A stretch of 64,000 nt of DNA from Paulinella micropora (taxonomy: Eukaryota; Cercozoa; Imbricatea; Euglyphida), in NCBI GenBank assembly GCA_009731375.1, contig BJOX01000040.1, positions 95,586 to 159,585 on the forward strand, in the 5' to 3' direction. The translations under genes and the position numbers were made by a program. This document shows, piece after piece, positions 1 to 11,920 of this stretch (the stretch's first letter is position 1; every line of letters begins with the position of its first letter). The notes below the pieces were generated by a model. That model had not been told where the DNA came from. It saw nothing but the letters and a program-made list of their open reading frames with translations, and did not search any database.

Positions 1-398
1 ATTAGATTAGATTAGATTAGATTAGATTAGATTAGATTAGATTAGATTAGATTAGATTAGATTAGATGAGATGAGATGAGATGAGATGAGATGAGATGAG
101 ATGAGATGAGATGAGAGGAGATGAGATTAGAGTAGAGTAGAGTAGAGTAGAGTAGAGTAGAGTAGAGTAGAGTAGAGTAGAGTAGAGTAGAGTAGAGTAG
201 AGTAGAGTAGAGTAGAGTAGAGTAGAGTAGAGTAGAGTAGAGTAGNNNNNNNNNNNNNNNNNNNNNNNNNNNNNNNNNNNNNNNNNNNNNNNNNNNNNNN
301 NNNNNNNNNNNNNNNNNNNNNNNNNNNNNNNATTAGATTAGATTAGATTAGATTAGATTAGATTAGATTAGATTAGATTAGATTAGATTAGATTAGAT

Positions 399-463
<65 letters not shown>

Positions 464-464
464 T

Positions 465-498
<34 letters not shown>

Positions 499-504
499 TA
501 GACA
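1..504. repeat. Pentanucleotide and tetranucleotide microsatellites
   Basis: A run of ATTAG units passes into ATGAG and then AGTAG units, is cut by an 86-base gap (246-331), resumes as ATTAG, and continues as GATA and then GACA tetranucleotides. Neighbouring arrays differ by single-base changes of the unit, as expected from replication slippage followed by spread of variants. No gene is present. The true length of the gap is unknown. Confidence 0.95.
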
Positions 505-1146
505 GATGAGATATCGACTAATGTCAGAAAAAAGGAGCTTCTGATTTCGTCAACCAAGGAAGTCTGTGGGTAAAGTATTAACCCGATGCCCAGCTAAGCC
601 GTGATGTTTGCACGGAAGGGACTGATACAGGCGATACCAAAGCTCCCTAGTACCAGGCGGGGCCAGGGCTCGTTCCATAAGCGCCCCTTGCAGAACGAGC
701 TCCCACCTCCATTACAGAGGGCCCAGTAAGCAGATGGAGTTTCGAGACTGTTCGACAGTCTAGTATAAACCGACAGAGCACTGTGGGTTTTATTCCGGGC
801 TCAACAAGCGAGAAAGGGCACCCTGAGGGAACAGGATTGTGCTTCCCGTCGCTATTTCGGCATGTGACTTATAGGCGTATGGCTAGGCACACATAAGGCA
901 CCCCACCACGGGCCCAGCACACCCACACCATCCCCTAATTCTCTGTCTGTCGACAGATGGCACCCATTTCAAAAAACCAAGCCCAAGGGAGGGTCAGTGA
1001 CACCTCAAGTGGCCTTGGTTCACTCCGTGGAGTAAGTGATGAGATCAACTGATGAGATATCGACTAATGTCAGAAAAAAGGAGCTTCTGATTTCGTCAAG
1101 CAAGGAAGTCTGTGGGTAAAGTATTAACCCGATGCCCAGCTAAGCC
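505..1146. repeat. Unique block bounded by a 96-bp direct repeat
   Basis: Bases 505-600 recur at 1051-1146 with a single mismatch. Between them lie 450 bases of non-repetitive, moderately GC-rich DNA with no convincing ORF. The block is flanked on both sides by GATA/GACA arrays. It could be one and a fraction copies of a 546-bp tandem satellite, or a small retroelement with short terminal repeats. No coding or tRNA-like head was seen. Confidence 0.7.
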
Positions 1147-1242
<96 letters not shown>

Positions 1243-1243
1243 G

Positions 1244-1278
<35 letters not shown>

Positions 1279-1656
1279 NNNNNNNNNNNNNNNNNNNNNN
1301 NNNNNNNNNNNNNNNNNNNNNNNNNNNNNNNNNNNNNNNNNNNNNNNNNNNNNNNNNNNNNNNNNNNNNNNNNNNNNNNNNNNNNNNNNNNNNNNNNNNN
1401 NNNNNNNNNNNNNNNNNNNNNNNNNNNNNNNNNNNNNNNNNNNNNNNNNNNNNNNNNNNNNNNNNNNNNNNNNNNNNNNNNNNNNNNNNNNNNNNNNNNN
1501 NNNNNNNNNNNNNNNNNNNNNNNNNNNNNNNNNNNNNNNNNNNNNNNNNNNNNNNNNNNNNNNNNNNNNNNNNNNNNNNNNNNNNNNNNNNNNNNNNNNN
1601 NNNNNNNNNNNNNNNNNNNNNNNNNNNNNNNNNNNNNNNNNNNNNNNNNNNNNNNN
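1147..1656. repeat. GATA array and assembly gap
   Basis: GATA tetranucleotides run from 1147 to 1278 and the assembly then breaks (N at 1279-1656). Apparent reading frames here are low-complexity artefacts. Confidence 0.95.
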
Positions 1657-2159
1657 AAAGAGGGCGAACGCAGCGAAAGTTTGGCGGTACTTGCGGTCAT
1701 TTTCCCGGAAAAATTACCATGTTCACCTCCCTCTCACGTATTTTTTCTTCTATGCAGCGTCTTTTCCCCACCCCAGATACACATGATAATTGTTAAATAA
1801 AGAAAATTAACAACTAAGAGAGAAAGACAGCAAACTTTCCCGGTGATTGCGGTGATTTCCCGAAAAAGTTCCACCTTTCCTTCTCTCTCTCTCTCTCTCT
1901 ATCTCTCTCTTTCTCTCTCTCTCTCTCTCCCCTCTTGTTCATCGATTTTTTTACATGTGTTCACCATGAGTATGTATGAGAAGCTTCGTATTTTTCTTCA
2001 AGTACAATTGACAATTATTCACACACTTCGTTTTTCAGCCAACTGTGGTCGTTGTTGCTTTTGAAATGAGTAGTGAACTCACTAATAAGCTGTCGAATGA
2101 GCCAACATGCAGGTCCAGGACAAAAAGACATGTCTCTAAAAATTGCTTGAAGTCATTGC
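1657..2159. other. Non-repetitive DNA with a short imperfect duplication
   Basis: No gene is recognisable. A segment near 1690-1735 (cggt, tttcccggaaaaa, then a CT-rich tail) has an imperfect second copy near 1845-1890. A CT microsatellite follows at about 1882-1930. Confidence 0.4.
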
Positions 2160-2475
2160 TTGTGATGTGATGTGGTGTGATGTGATGTGATTTGATGTGA
2201 TTTGATGTAATATGATGTGATGTGAGTGATGTGTTCATTTACATAAGCAATGACTTCAATCCCATCACATCGCATCACATCACATCACATCACATAACAT
2301 AACATCACATAACATAACATCACATAACATAACATAACATAACATAACATAATACAACACATATAACATAACATAACATAACACAACACAGATAACATAA
2401 CATAACATAACAAAACATAACATAACATAACAAAACATAACAAAACATAACAAAACATAACAAAACATAACATAA
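2160..2475. repeat. GTGAT/CATCA and AACAT arrays
   Basis: A GTGAT array (2160-2230) is followed by its complement-like CATCA array (from about 2263) and then by AACAT/AAACAT units up to 2475. The 15-base word TTGAAGTCATTGCTT just left of the first array recurs in inverted orientation at about 2246-2260, so the two arrays could pair as a hairpin. Confidence 0.85.
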
Positions 2476-2482
2476 CATAACG

Positions 2483-3137
2483 CAGGGGTGTCCACGACAA
2501 AAATCGAGCTTCTCAGAATGCCAAAAAAACAATATAAATGAATACGTAATGTCACCAAACAAACATAAAGCAGAAAACTAACAACGTACTATGCATCTTT
2601 CAAACACACAAGCAGTGCAAAGACGCCTCCTGGTCCCTGTGGGGTGAAGCCTAACTCCAATATCTCATAGTCCAAAAGTTGGGTTATATTCACGCAAACC
2701 ATGTGCCTTCTCCATCATTTGACAGTCCTATCGAATGGTACCACATCGAGGCTTGCGGTCGGTTTGGTTGAACTCGAGTAATAATCCCTAGACACACCTG
2801 TGTCCGGAATAAGAATTTCATAGAAAAAGGAAAAACAGGTTTGCCTAGTTTCTATGAAATTCTTATTCCGGACACAGTTGTGTCTAGGGATTATTACTCG
2901 AGTTCAACCAAACCGACCGCAAGCCTCGATGTGGTACCATTCGATAGGACTGTCAAATGATGGAGAAGGCTCATGGTTTGCGTGAATATGACCAAACGTT
3001 TGGACTATGGGAAATTGGAGTTAGAAAAGGCTTCATCTACAGCAGGACCAGGAGGCGTCTTTGCACTGTTTGTGTGTTTGAAAGATGCATTATATCTCGT
3101 TAGTTTTCTACTTTATGTTTGTTTGGTGATATGATAT

Positions 3138-3233
<96 letters not shown>

Positions 3234-3272
3234 TGCATTCTGAGAAGGTCGATTTTTATGTGAACACCGCTG
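2483..3272. mobile_element. Fold-back non-autonomous DNA transposon, hAT-like
   Basis: Two arms (2483-2826 and 2849-3272) are inverted copies of each other around a loop of about 22 bases. The right arm is longer because it holds an AT dinucleotide run and a poly-T of about 50. The outer ends read CAGGGGTGTCC on the left and, on the opposite strand, CAGCGGTGTTC on the right. This resembles the CAGNG-type inverted termini of the hAT superfamily. The 7-base word CATAACG abuts both ends (2476-2482 and 3273-3279) and is the probable target-site duplication. hAT elements usually make 8 bp, so the superfamily is tentative. There is no transposase; the element would need one in trans. It sits within an AACAT array. 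Confidence 0.8.
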
Positions 3273-3279
3273 CATAACG

Positions 3280-3680
3280 TAACATAACATAACATAACAT
3301 AACATAACAAAACATAACAAAACATAACATAACATAACATAACAAAACATAACAAAACATAACATAACATAACATAACATAACATGACATGACATGACAT
3401 AACTAACATAACATAACATAACATAACAATGTTAGACTAATGTTATGTTATGTTCTAACACTTCTGTTCTGTTCTGTTATGTTCTGTTCTGTTATGTTAT
3501 GTTATGTTATGTCATGTCATGTCATGTTTGTTATGTTATGAGTTATGTTATGAGTTATGTTATGAGTTATGTTATGTTATGTTATGTTATGTTATGTATT
3601 ATGTAACATAACATAACATAACATAACATAACATAACATAACATAACAACATAACATAACATAACATAAGTACTAAAATA
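3280..3680. repeat. AACAT arrays in alternating orientation
   Basis: AACAT units (3280-3428) change to the complementary ATGTT units (about 3440-3595) and then back to AACAT (about 3603-3668). The opposite orientations can fold into long hairpins. Apparent ORFs rich in Met, Leu, Cys and Tyr are repeat artefacts. Confidence 0.9.
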
Positions 3681-4130
3681 ACAAGCATTTTCAAGTACAT
3701 ATACATAAGTACATAAACATACAGACAGTAATGTACCATGTGTACGAATCTGATGTACACGCATAATTAGTGATTTATGCTCGAAAAACATTTGGAACAT
3801 TTGTTTAAAAACAATATTTTAATCGAATCGAAATGTACATCCAAGAAACGCACGCAAAGTAACGAAATATAGCAGAAAACCAACACACTGGGAACTTCCA
3901 GTACCTCTGGGTGAGTCCATTGTCTTTTCGAAGGACACTCTCACTCCAGCTGTGTCAGAACAATTTTGACTTTGAAATCTCTTAAATTCACCCCAAAAGT
4001 GCCACCTGCACCAGTTACCAAGACAAACCTCAAGAAAAGTTCATTACCTGTGATTAATGCACTATATATAGGTCGGGCCTAGAGATAATAAAAGAAAAAA
4101 ACTCGCGCGAAGTTTGTTGTACTTGCATGC
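3681..4130. other. Non-repetitive AT-rich DNA, no gene seen
   Basis: About 450 bases without a convincing ORF, RNA gene or recognisable element lie between the AACAT arrays and the purine-rich array. Confidence 0.4.
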
Positions 4131-4360
4131 AAACCAGAGGAGAGGAGAAGAGAGGAGACGAACGAGAGGAGAGGAGAGGAGAGGAGAGAAGAGGAGAGAA
4201 GAGAAGTGAAGAGAAGGGACGAGAAGGGAGTTCTGAAGGGGAAGGAGAGGAGAGAAGAGGAGAGAAGAGAAGTGAAGAGAAGGGACGAGAAGGGGAAGGG
4301 GAAGGGGAAGGGGAAGGGGAAGGGGAAGGAGAAGGGGAAGGGGAAGGAGAAGGAGACGAT
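4131..4360. repeat. Purine-rich GAGAG/GGGGAA array
   Basis: Almost pure A/G on the plus strand. A segment of about 46 bases is duplicated (about 4176-4221 and 4246-4291), followed by GGGGAA hexanucleotides. A homopurine tract of this length can form triplex DNA. Confidence 0.9.
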
Positions 4361-4841
4361 GAAAGATAAGTATGAGTAAGAGTATAGTGAGTTTTTGACA
4401 GACTTAGTTCTGACTTTGCTCTCTTTACAATTGCGCTTTCATTAAAGTAGAATTCGTAGAGTTCGAAGAGGAGAGGAAGAGGAGAGGAAGAGAGAGGAGA
4501 GGAAGAGAGAGGTGGGAGTATGAGCAAACCGAGGCATGCACCAAAAACAAATCATCTCGGTTCTTTGGTCTCTACTTTGCACTCAATAAATATGTATTTA
4601 ACCAGCTTTGTCTCGAGTAGACTCGTTTGATTTTGTTTTCTTTCTATTTTTTTCATTGATTTTCAGGCATAGGATCTGCAGATGGCACCGTTACAGATGT
4701 CAGATATGCATACGAGTTTTGACACGCACAGTCAATTACTCAGAACCGCTGACATATCCTGATCCTCATGCTCTTCGTTTGGTTATGCCTTTTCCTCATA
4801 TTTCTTTCCTTGCATGGTTTGGTCATATTTAGAATTAGCAA

Positions 4842-4999
4842 TGGTGTGGAAGCCTACTATTTCTGATTGGGGGGGTGAGCCGGCTGCCGCCTCGACTCCA
4901 GCGTCATCAGGTTTCAACGCAGTGCCTGGCGCCGAATCTTCTGCTGGATCCAGCCAGCTTGATGTAATACCCAACCAACCACCTACCGAATACACACAC
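4842..4999 (+). CDS. Possible exon fragment, unknown protein
   Basis: Between low-complexity arrays this stretch has an open frame with ordinary composition, rich in Ala, Ser, Pro and Gly, reading from about ATG 4842 until it runs into a CA microsatellite at 4990. It resembles a linker region more than random DNA, but no domain is recognised. It is not tied to a neighbouring exon by clear splice sites. Confidence 0.25.
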
Positions 5000-5135
5000 A
5001 CACACACACACACGCACACACACACACACACACGCACACACACAACACACACACACACACTCCACACTCACATACACGCATTCACAAACGCAAACACAAC
5101 AGACAGACAGACAGACAGACACACACACGCAGAGA

Positions 5136-5197
<62 letters not shown>

Positions 5198-5237
5198 CGA
5201 GCTCCGTCTCTCTCTCTCTCTCACACACACACACACC

Positions 5238-5272
<35 letters not shown>

Positions 5273-5300
5273 ACAAACACACACACACACACACCCACAC

Positions 5301-5332
<32 letters not shown>

Positions 5333-5376
5333 CCTCTCTCTCTCGCTCTCTCTCTCTCTTTCTCTCACACACACAC

Positions 5377-5408
<32 letters not shown>

Positions 5409-5413
5409 TTCTT

Positions 5414-5511
<98 letters not shown>

Positions 5512-5625
5512 TCACTCACTCACTACTCACTCACTCACAAACACACACACACAGCATGCTGCACATTACATACATAAACACATTTCGTGCAAACGTACCT
5601 GCTCACTCGCACACGCAAAACAACA

Positions 5626-5669
<44 letters not shown>

Positions 5670-5700
5670 CACACACACACACACATACACACACACTCAT
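4990..5700. repeat. CA, GA and CT dinucleotide arrays
   Basis: Alternating (CA)n, (GA)n and (CT)n blocks, with GACA units near 5101-5120. Reading frames of His-Thr, Ser-Leu or Arg-Glu repeats are artefacts. Confidence 0.97.
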
Positions 5701-5702
5701 GA

Positions 5703-5762
5703 ATGTTCCTAGATCCTGATGGACTACTTAGCTACGGCCAAGGCAAGTGGCAACGTGGTCTC
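5703..5762 (+). CDS. Possible short exon, unknown protein
   Basis: A short stretch with balanced codons (Leu-Asp-Pro-Asp-Gly-Leu at its start) lies between a CA array and a TTTC array. It reads like part of a protein. With no clear acceptor or partner exon it may be a remnant or chance. Confidence 0.2.
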
Positions 5763-6032
5763 CTCCTCTCCTTTCCTTTCCTTTCCTTTTCTTTTCTTTT
5801 CTTTTCTTTTCTTTCTTTTCTTTCTTTCCCTTTCTTTTCTTTCTTTTCTTTCTTTCTTGTCTTTTCTTTCTTTTCGTTCTTTCTTTCCTTTCTATCTTTC
5901 TATCTTTCTTTCTATCCTTCTATATTCCTTTTTTCTTTACCTTCTTCCTTCCTTGCTTCCTTCCTTCCTCTCTTCCTTCCTTTCTTTCTTTCTTTTTTCT
6001 TTTTGTCTTTCTTTCTTTCTTTCGTTCTTTCT

Positions 6033-6065
<33 letters not shown>

Positions 6066-6470
6066 TCTTCTGTTTCTTTTCATTCTTTTTTCACTTATTT
6101 CCTTTCGTATCCTTTCCTTCTCTTTTGTTTCGTTATCCTCTTTCCTCCTTTCCTCCGTTCCTCCTTCTCTCTTGTACTTCTTCCTTTTCACCCTCCCTCT
6201 CCNNNNNNNNNNNNNNNNNNNNNNNNNNNNNNNNNNNNNNNNNNNNNNNNNNNNNNNNNNNNNNNNNNNNNNNNNNNNNNNNNNNNNNNNNNNNNNNNNN
6301 NNNNNNNNNNNNNNNNNNNNNNNNNNNNNNNNNNNNNNNNNNNNNNNNNNNNNNNNNNNNNNNNNNNNNNNNNNNNNNNNNNNNNNNNNNNNNNNNNNNT
6401 GTGTCTCTCTCTCTCTCTCTCTCCTTCTTTCTCTCCTCTTCCTTTCTTACGATCTCATTGCACTTTCGGC
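5763..6470. repeat. Polypyrimidine TTTC/CTT arrays with gap
   Basis: TTTTC, TTTC and TTCC units with a short TCTG run (about 6032-6065), an assembly gap at 6203-6399, then CT dinucleotides. The plus strand is pyrimidine-rich over the whole block. Confidence 0.95.
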
Positions 6471-6500
6471 TTGAGCCGTACGCAGACTTGAAAACCATGT

Positions 6501-7391
6501 ATATCCTTCTCTAATGGATTCATCATGAAAAACATGCATCCTTCTCTAATGGATTCATCATGAAAAACATGCTTATCCTTCTCTTATGGATTCATCATGA
6601 AAAAGCATGTATATCCTTCTCTAATTGATTCATCATGAAAAACATGCGTATCCTTCTCTAATGGATTCATCATGAAAAACATGCATATCCTTCTCTAATG
6701 GATTCATCATGAAAAACATGCATATCCTTCTCTAATGGATTCATCATGAAAAACATGCATATCCTTCTCTAATGGATTCATCATGAAAAACATGCATATC
6801 CTTCTCTAATGGATTCATCATGAAAAACATGCATATCCTTCTCTAATGGATTCATCATGAAAAACATGCATATCCTTCTCTAATGGATTCATCATGAAAA
6901 ACATGCATATCCTTCTCTAATGGATTCATCATGAAAAACATGCATATCCTTCTCTAATGGATTCATCATGAAAAACATGCATATCCTTCTCTAATGGATT
7001 CATCATGAAAAACATGCATATCCTTCTCTAATGGATTCATCATGAAAAACATGCATATCCTTCTCTAATGGATTCATCATGAAAAACATGCATATCCTTC
7101 TCTAATGGATTCATCATGAAAAACATGCATATCCTTCTCTAATGGATTCATCATGAAAAACATGCATATCCTTCTCTAATGGATTCATCATGAAAAACAT
7201 GCATATCCTTCTCTAATGGATTCATCAAAAACATGCACATCCTTCTCTAATGGATTCATCATGAAAAACATGCATATCCTTCTCTAATGGATTCATCATG
7301 AAAAGCATGTATATCCTTCTCTAATGGATTCATCATGAAAAACATGCATATCCTTCTCTAATGGATTCATCATGAAAAACATGCTTATCCT
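6501..7391. repeat. 37-bp minisatellite, about 24 copies
   Basis: The unit runs from ATATCCTTCTCT through GGATTCATCATG to AAAAACATGC, 37 bases, repeated head to tail. Central copies are nearly identical. Edge copies carry substitutions (TTAT, GTAT, AATTGA) and one has a deletion near 7228. This is the usual picture of unequal exchange in the array centre. Because 37 is not a multiple of three, the long reading frame across it cycles through all frames and is not a gene. It is not CRISPR-like, since there are no spacers. Confidence 0.95.
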
Positions 7392-7437
7392 TGCGTCACG
7401 TAACTCCGCACCCTGAATCCCGAAAGCACAGCAGACG

Positions 7438-7604
7438 GAATAGATAGATAGATAGATACAGAGGGAGGAAAGAAAGAAAAGAAAGAAAGGAAGAAAGAAA
7501 GAAAAGAAAAGAAAAGAAAAGAAAAGAAAAAGAAAAAGAAAAGGAAAAGAAAAAGAAAAAAGAAAAAAGAAAAAGAAGGAAAAGGAAAAGGAAAAAATGA
7601 AGGA

Positions 7605-7664
<60 letters not shown>

Positions 7665-7743
7665 AAAGAAAGCAAAGAGGGGGGGGGGGGGGGGGCAGTT
7701 TTTGCATTTTTTTTTCCTGCGTAGAAGCAGATCCAAGAAAGAT

Positions 7744-7776
<33 letters not shown>

Positions 7777-7778
7777 AG

Positions 7779-7824
<46 letters not shown>

Positions 7825-8289
7825 GAACATTGAGAAAGAGATCGAGGCTGTGAAGAAAGAATGAAGGAAAGAACAAGAGAAAGAAAGTATCATCTTCTTT
7901 TTCTTCTTCTTCTTCTTCTTCTTCTTCTTCTTCTTCTTCTTCTCCTCCTCCTCCTCCTCCTCCTTCTCCTCCTCCTCCTCCTTTTTCTCCTTCTTCTTCT
8001 TCTTCTTCTTCTTCTTCTTCTTCTCCTCCTCCTCCTCCTCCTTCTCCTTCTTCTTCTTCTTATTATTATTATTATTATTCTTCTCCTTCTTCTTCTTCTT
8101 CTTCTTCTTCTTCTTCTCCTCCTCCTCCTCCTCCTCCTCCTTCTTCTTCTTCTTCTTCTTCTTCTTCTTCTTCTCCTTCTTCTCCTTCTTCTTCTTCTTC
8201 TTCTTCTTCTTCTTCTCCTTCTTCTTCTCCTTCTTCTTCTCCTTCTTCTTCTCCTTCTTCTTCTTCTTCTCCTTCTTCTTCTTCTTCTC

Positions 8290-8320
<31 letters not shown>

Positions 8321-8620
8321 CTCTTCTTCCTCTTCCTCTGCTTCTTCTTCTTCTTCTTCTTCTTCTTCTTCTCCTCCTCCTCCTCCTCCTCCTTCTCCTT
8401 CTCCTCCTCCTCCTTCTTCTTCTTCTTCTTCTTCTTCTCCTTCTTCTCCTTCTTCTCCTTCTTCTTCTTCTTCTTCTTCTTCTCCTTCTTCTTCTTCTTC
8501 TTCTCCTTCGTCTTCTCCTTCGTCTTCTCCTTCTTCTCCTTGTTCTTCTTCTCCTTCTTCTTTTTCTTCTTCTTCTTCTCCTCCTCCTCCTCCTCCTTCT
8601 TCTTCTTCTTCTTCTTCTTT
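7438..8620. repeat. GAAA, GA and CTT/CTC arrays
   Basis: GATA, then GAAA/GAAAA units (7455-7675), a poly-G run (7680-7695), a GA array (7741-7826), and about 740 bases of CTT trinucleotides with CTC patches (7890-8620). The plus strand switches from purine-rich to pyrimidine-rich at about 7885. Confidence 0.95.
7824..7860 (+). other. Left copy of a duplicated coding-like segment
   Basis: About 33 bases (acattgaga through gctgtgaag) are nearly identical to 8769-8801. Both translate to a Glu/Ile-rich helical heptad-like peptide. See the right copy. Confidence 0.4.
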
Positions 8621-9955
<1,335 letters not shown>

Positions 9956-10133
9956 GGGTGCGCTAAGCCTTATGTGAACCCAGCGCCAGGCTTTGCTATA
10001 CAATTTGAATCTTATTGCGTTAGAAAACTTCACAAACAAACAAACTGTGGTTTGCAGTTTAATACACCTGCCAAAGTATCAATAAAGGACCAACAAAAAG
10101 GAAGGTTGAAGTTGTGGGAGTTAAATTTAGTTT
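9956..10133. other. Short unique flank left of the outer LTR element
   Basis: About 180 bases of ordinary sequence between the CT array and the left LTR. No feature is recognised. It ends with ...ttagttt directly before the LTR. Confidence 0.4.
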
Positions 10134-10520
10134 TGTCGGTTATAATTAAAAGATATTATTTCATGCAAGCCGGTGTATTTATCCGTCCAATTCCACAGCA
10201 CTCTGAAAATAACCTAATCTTCCTCGTCTACAAAGAGAGGAAACCAGTATGGCGGAAAATGTAGGAGACTGTCAGAGCAAAGCAACAAAAAGGAAAAAGA
10301 GGCATTTCCCAGTGTCACCCCTAACGATAATATTATACTGCTTTAAAAAGTAGTACCGGTTATGAATGACTCGTAATATTAATAATATCGTTTTCAACCG
10401 GCTCAAAAGTATATAAATAAAAACGGATATAACTACATCTTAAAGAGATATAGCTCTTCTATACATCACTGTGTATAGGGGTATAAGAAAAGGTCGCATA
10501 TTTACCTATCTGCGCCTACA
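10134..10520 (-). repeat. 3' LTR of the outer element
   Basis: A 387-base LTR starting TGTCGG and ending CCTACA on the plus strand, nearly identical to 33367-33762. It holds an AT-rich TATAAATAAAA stretch. On the minus strand it is immediately preceded by a GGGAGCGGGGAT tract, the expected plus-strand primer. Confidence 0.85.
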
Positions 10521-10720
10521 ATCCCCGCTCCCTGTCTTATACTTGAACCGTAGTAAATAGGGGTAGATTGGTAAATATCGGCAAATGAGAGCGCACTTTC
10601 CGGCTCTGTTTCCTCATGTGTGATCGGTTCCTGTGGAGACAACCCATTGAGTAGCTTGAGTGACCGCTAAGTTTTTGCTCTTCATCACCGTTGTACGTCC
10701 GGTACTTACAAAATACAAAT
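10521..10720 (-). other. 3' untranslated part of the outer element
   Basis: This segment lies between the outer 3' LTR and the copia insertion and starts with the polypurine tract (10521-10536). No ORF is seen. The word CAAAT at 10716-10720 is the left copy of the copia target duplication. Confidence 0.5.
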
Positions 10721-11035
10721 CAACTGAATCTATCTCTCAAACGCAGATTTTAGGGAAGCTACCCCGCTAAGGGTAAAGAATAACAGAAGAAAAGATTTTT
10801 AATAACTTTGGGTCACACAAAATGTGGTGACCTTAACAGAACTTCCAGGTAATATTCATTTGGTGCTAGGCATTCCAGACTATGATTCGCGAATATTCTA
10901 GAAAGTGTCCTTGTCAGTAATAAAGGCCACTATTAATAACAATGTCCTGCCTATGAACCTGCCTATGACTAAGACTATCCAAATTACAGGTAAATTGACT
11001 AGGGGAGTAACGGTTATTAGTAGTACATTACAACG
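10721..11035 (-). repeat. 3' LTR of the copia element
   Basis: Matches 17900-18206 with scattered substitutions and short indels. The termini are not a clean TG...CA pair. The plus strand starts CAAC(T/G)GAATC and ends TTAC(A/G)ACG, so the exact ends are set by where similarity stops and by the flanking CAAAT. Confidence 0.8.
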
Positions 11036-11045
11036 CTCCCCCTTG

Positions 11046-11626
11046 ATCGCAAGTCATAGGCTATGTATAAATGGAAAAATAGTGGTGAGGATCATAGTTA
11101 TGGGTAACCCGAAGGTCATCAACTCCCAATTACATCACATCCTCTATGTATGTATATATATGTAGTCATGCAGTAACATGTATGAAGTATGTATGTGTTA
11201 AAAAATTTGCAAGCGCTTCCCGTAGAGGGTAGCAAAATCGAAAAAAATTTAGATTTCCTATTCTAGGACAGAAAGAAGGATAGAAAGAATTTGAATCACT
11301 AAGTTGGGGGCATGAAAGCCTCGCCGCCGGCCTCGCGCGGCAGTTTGCTATTCATCCTCGGCTCGACAGCTCTCAGTCACACCGACCCCCGCGCAAAATA
11401 AAGCTGCTGCAACAAGCAACAAACTGCACAAAACACTCAAAGCAAACATAAGTGAGTGGACATGCAAATCCCGAAATTAATCGATCTTTACCGTAAATTT
11501 GTTAAGTAAATACTCAAATTGTACTTTCTGTAAATATTTTATCATTATCACCTATCTGCTTCTTCGTACCTACTTTTACAAACTTAATCTCACCGTCTCT
11601 CTGTAGGTGGTGCATAAAGTGTAATT
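11046..11626 (-). other. 3' untranslated region of the copia element
   Basis: About 580 bases between the RNase H ORF and the polypurine tract, with no ORF in the coding orientation. Confidence 0.5.
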
Positions 11627-11920
11627 CTAAAGTAAGTGTTTAGTTCTATTACCTGACGTACCCCTCTCTGCCGCTAAGATTGTTTGAGAGTCATCCTCAA
11701 ATAATTCTATCTGGCTCTTTTGGGCTATGTTTAGTTCTTGTGTGATGTGTTTCAGTGCAACCTCTCTAATGCACTCAGTCGCTGCAAATATTTCAGCATC
11801 ATTGGAACTCAGGGCGATGCGACTCTGTCGCTTTGATAACCATGCAACTGGATCGCTGCCCCATAGGATCACGAATCCAGTGCGGGACTTCCCTGTCTTC
11901 TTACAAGCTTTGTGAGCCAC
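11627..11920 (-). CDS. Copia RNase H (frame-shifted from RT)
   Basis: RNase H would remove genomic RNA after minus-strand synthesis. Visible features are the copia C-terminal patterns: an SRTGF...WLSKRQ motif, the SSNDAE catalytic region, and the terminal GTSGNRTKHL motif just before the stop. The ORF overlaps the RT ORF by about 50 bases in another frame, so a frameshift separates RT from RNase H. This is the last coding piece of the element, ahead of the 3' untranslated part. Confidence 0.85.
   Translation of the reverse strand: MAHKACKKTGKSRTGFVILWGSDPVAWLSKRQSRIALSSNDAEIFAATECIREVALKHITQELNIAQKSQIELFEDDSQTILAAERGTSGNRTKHLL

Noticed and set aside
1-245. Telomeric repeat at the window edge
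   Set aside because: ATTAG/AGTAG does not match common telomere motifs, the unit changes along the array, and similar microsatellites occur all over the window.
6501-7391. CRISPR-like array
   Set aside because: The 37-base units are directly adjacent with no unique spacers, and the genome is eukaryotic. It is a minisatellite.
10716-10720. Canonical TG...CA ends for the copia LTRs
   Set aside because: The TG...CA choice (10725-11032) leaves no matching target duplication and ignores four shared bases at each end. The CAAAT-bounded ends fit the data better, although they are not canonical.
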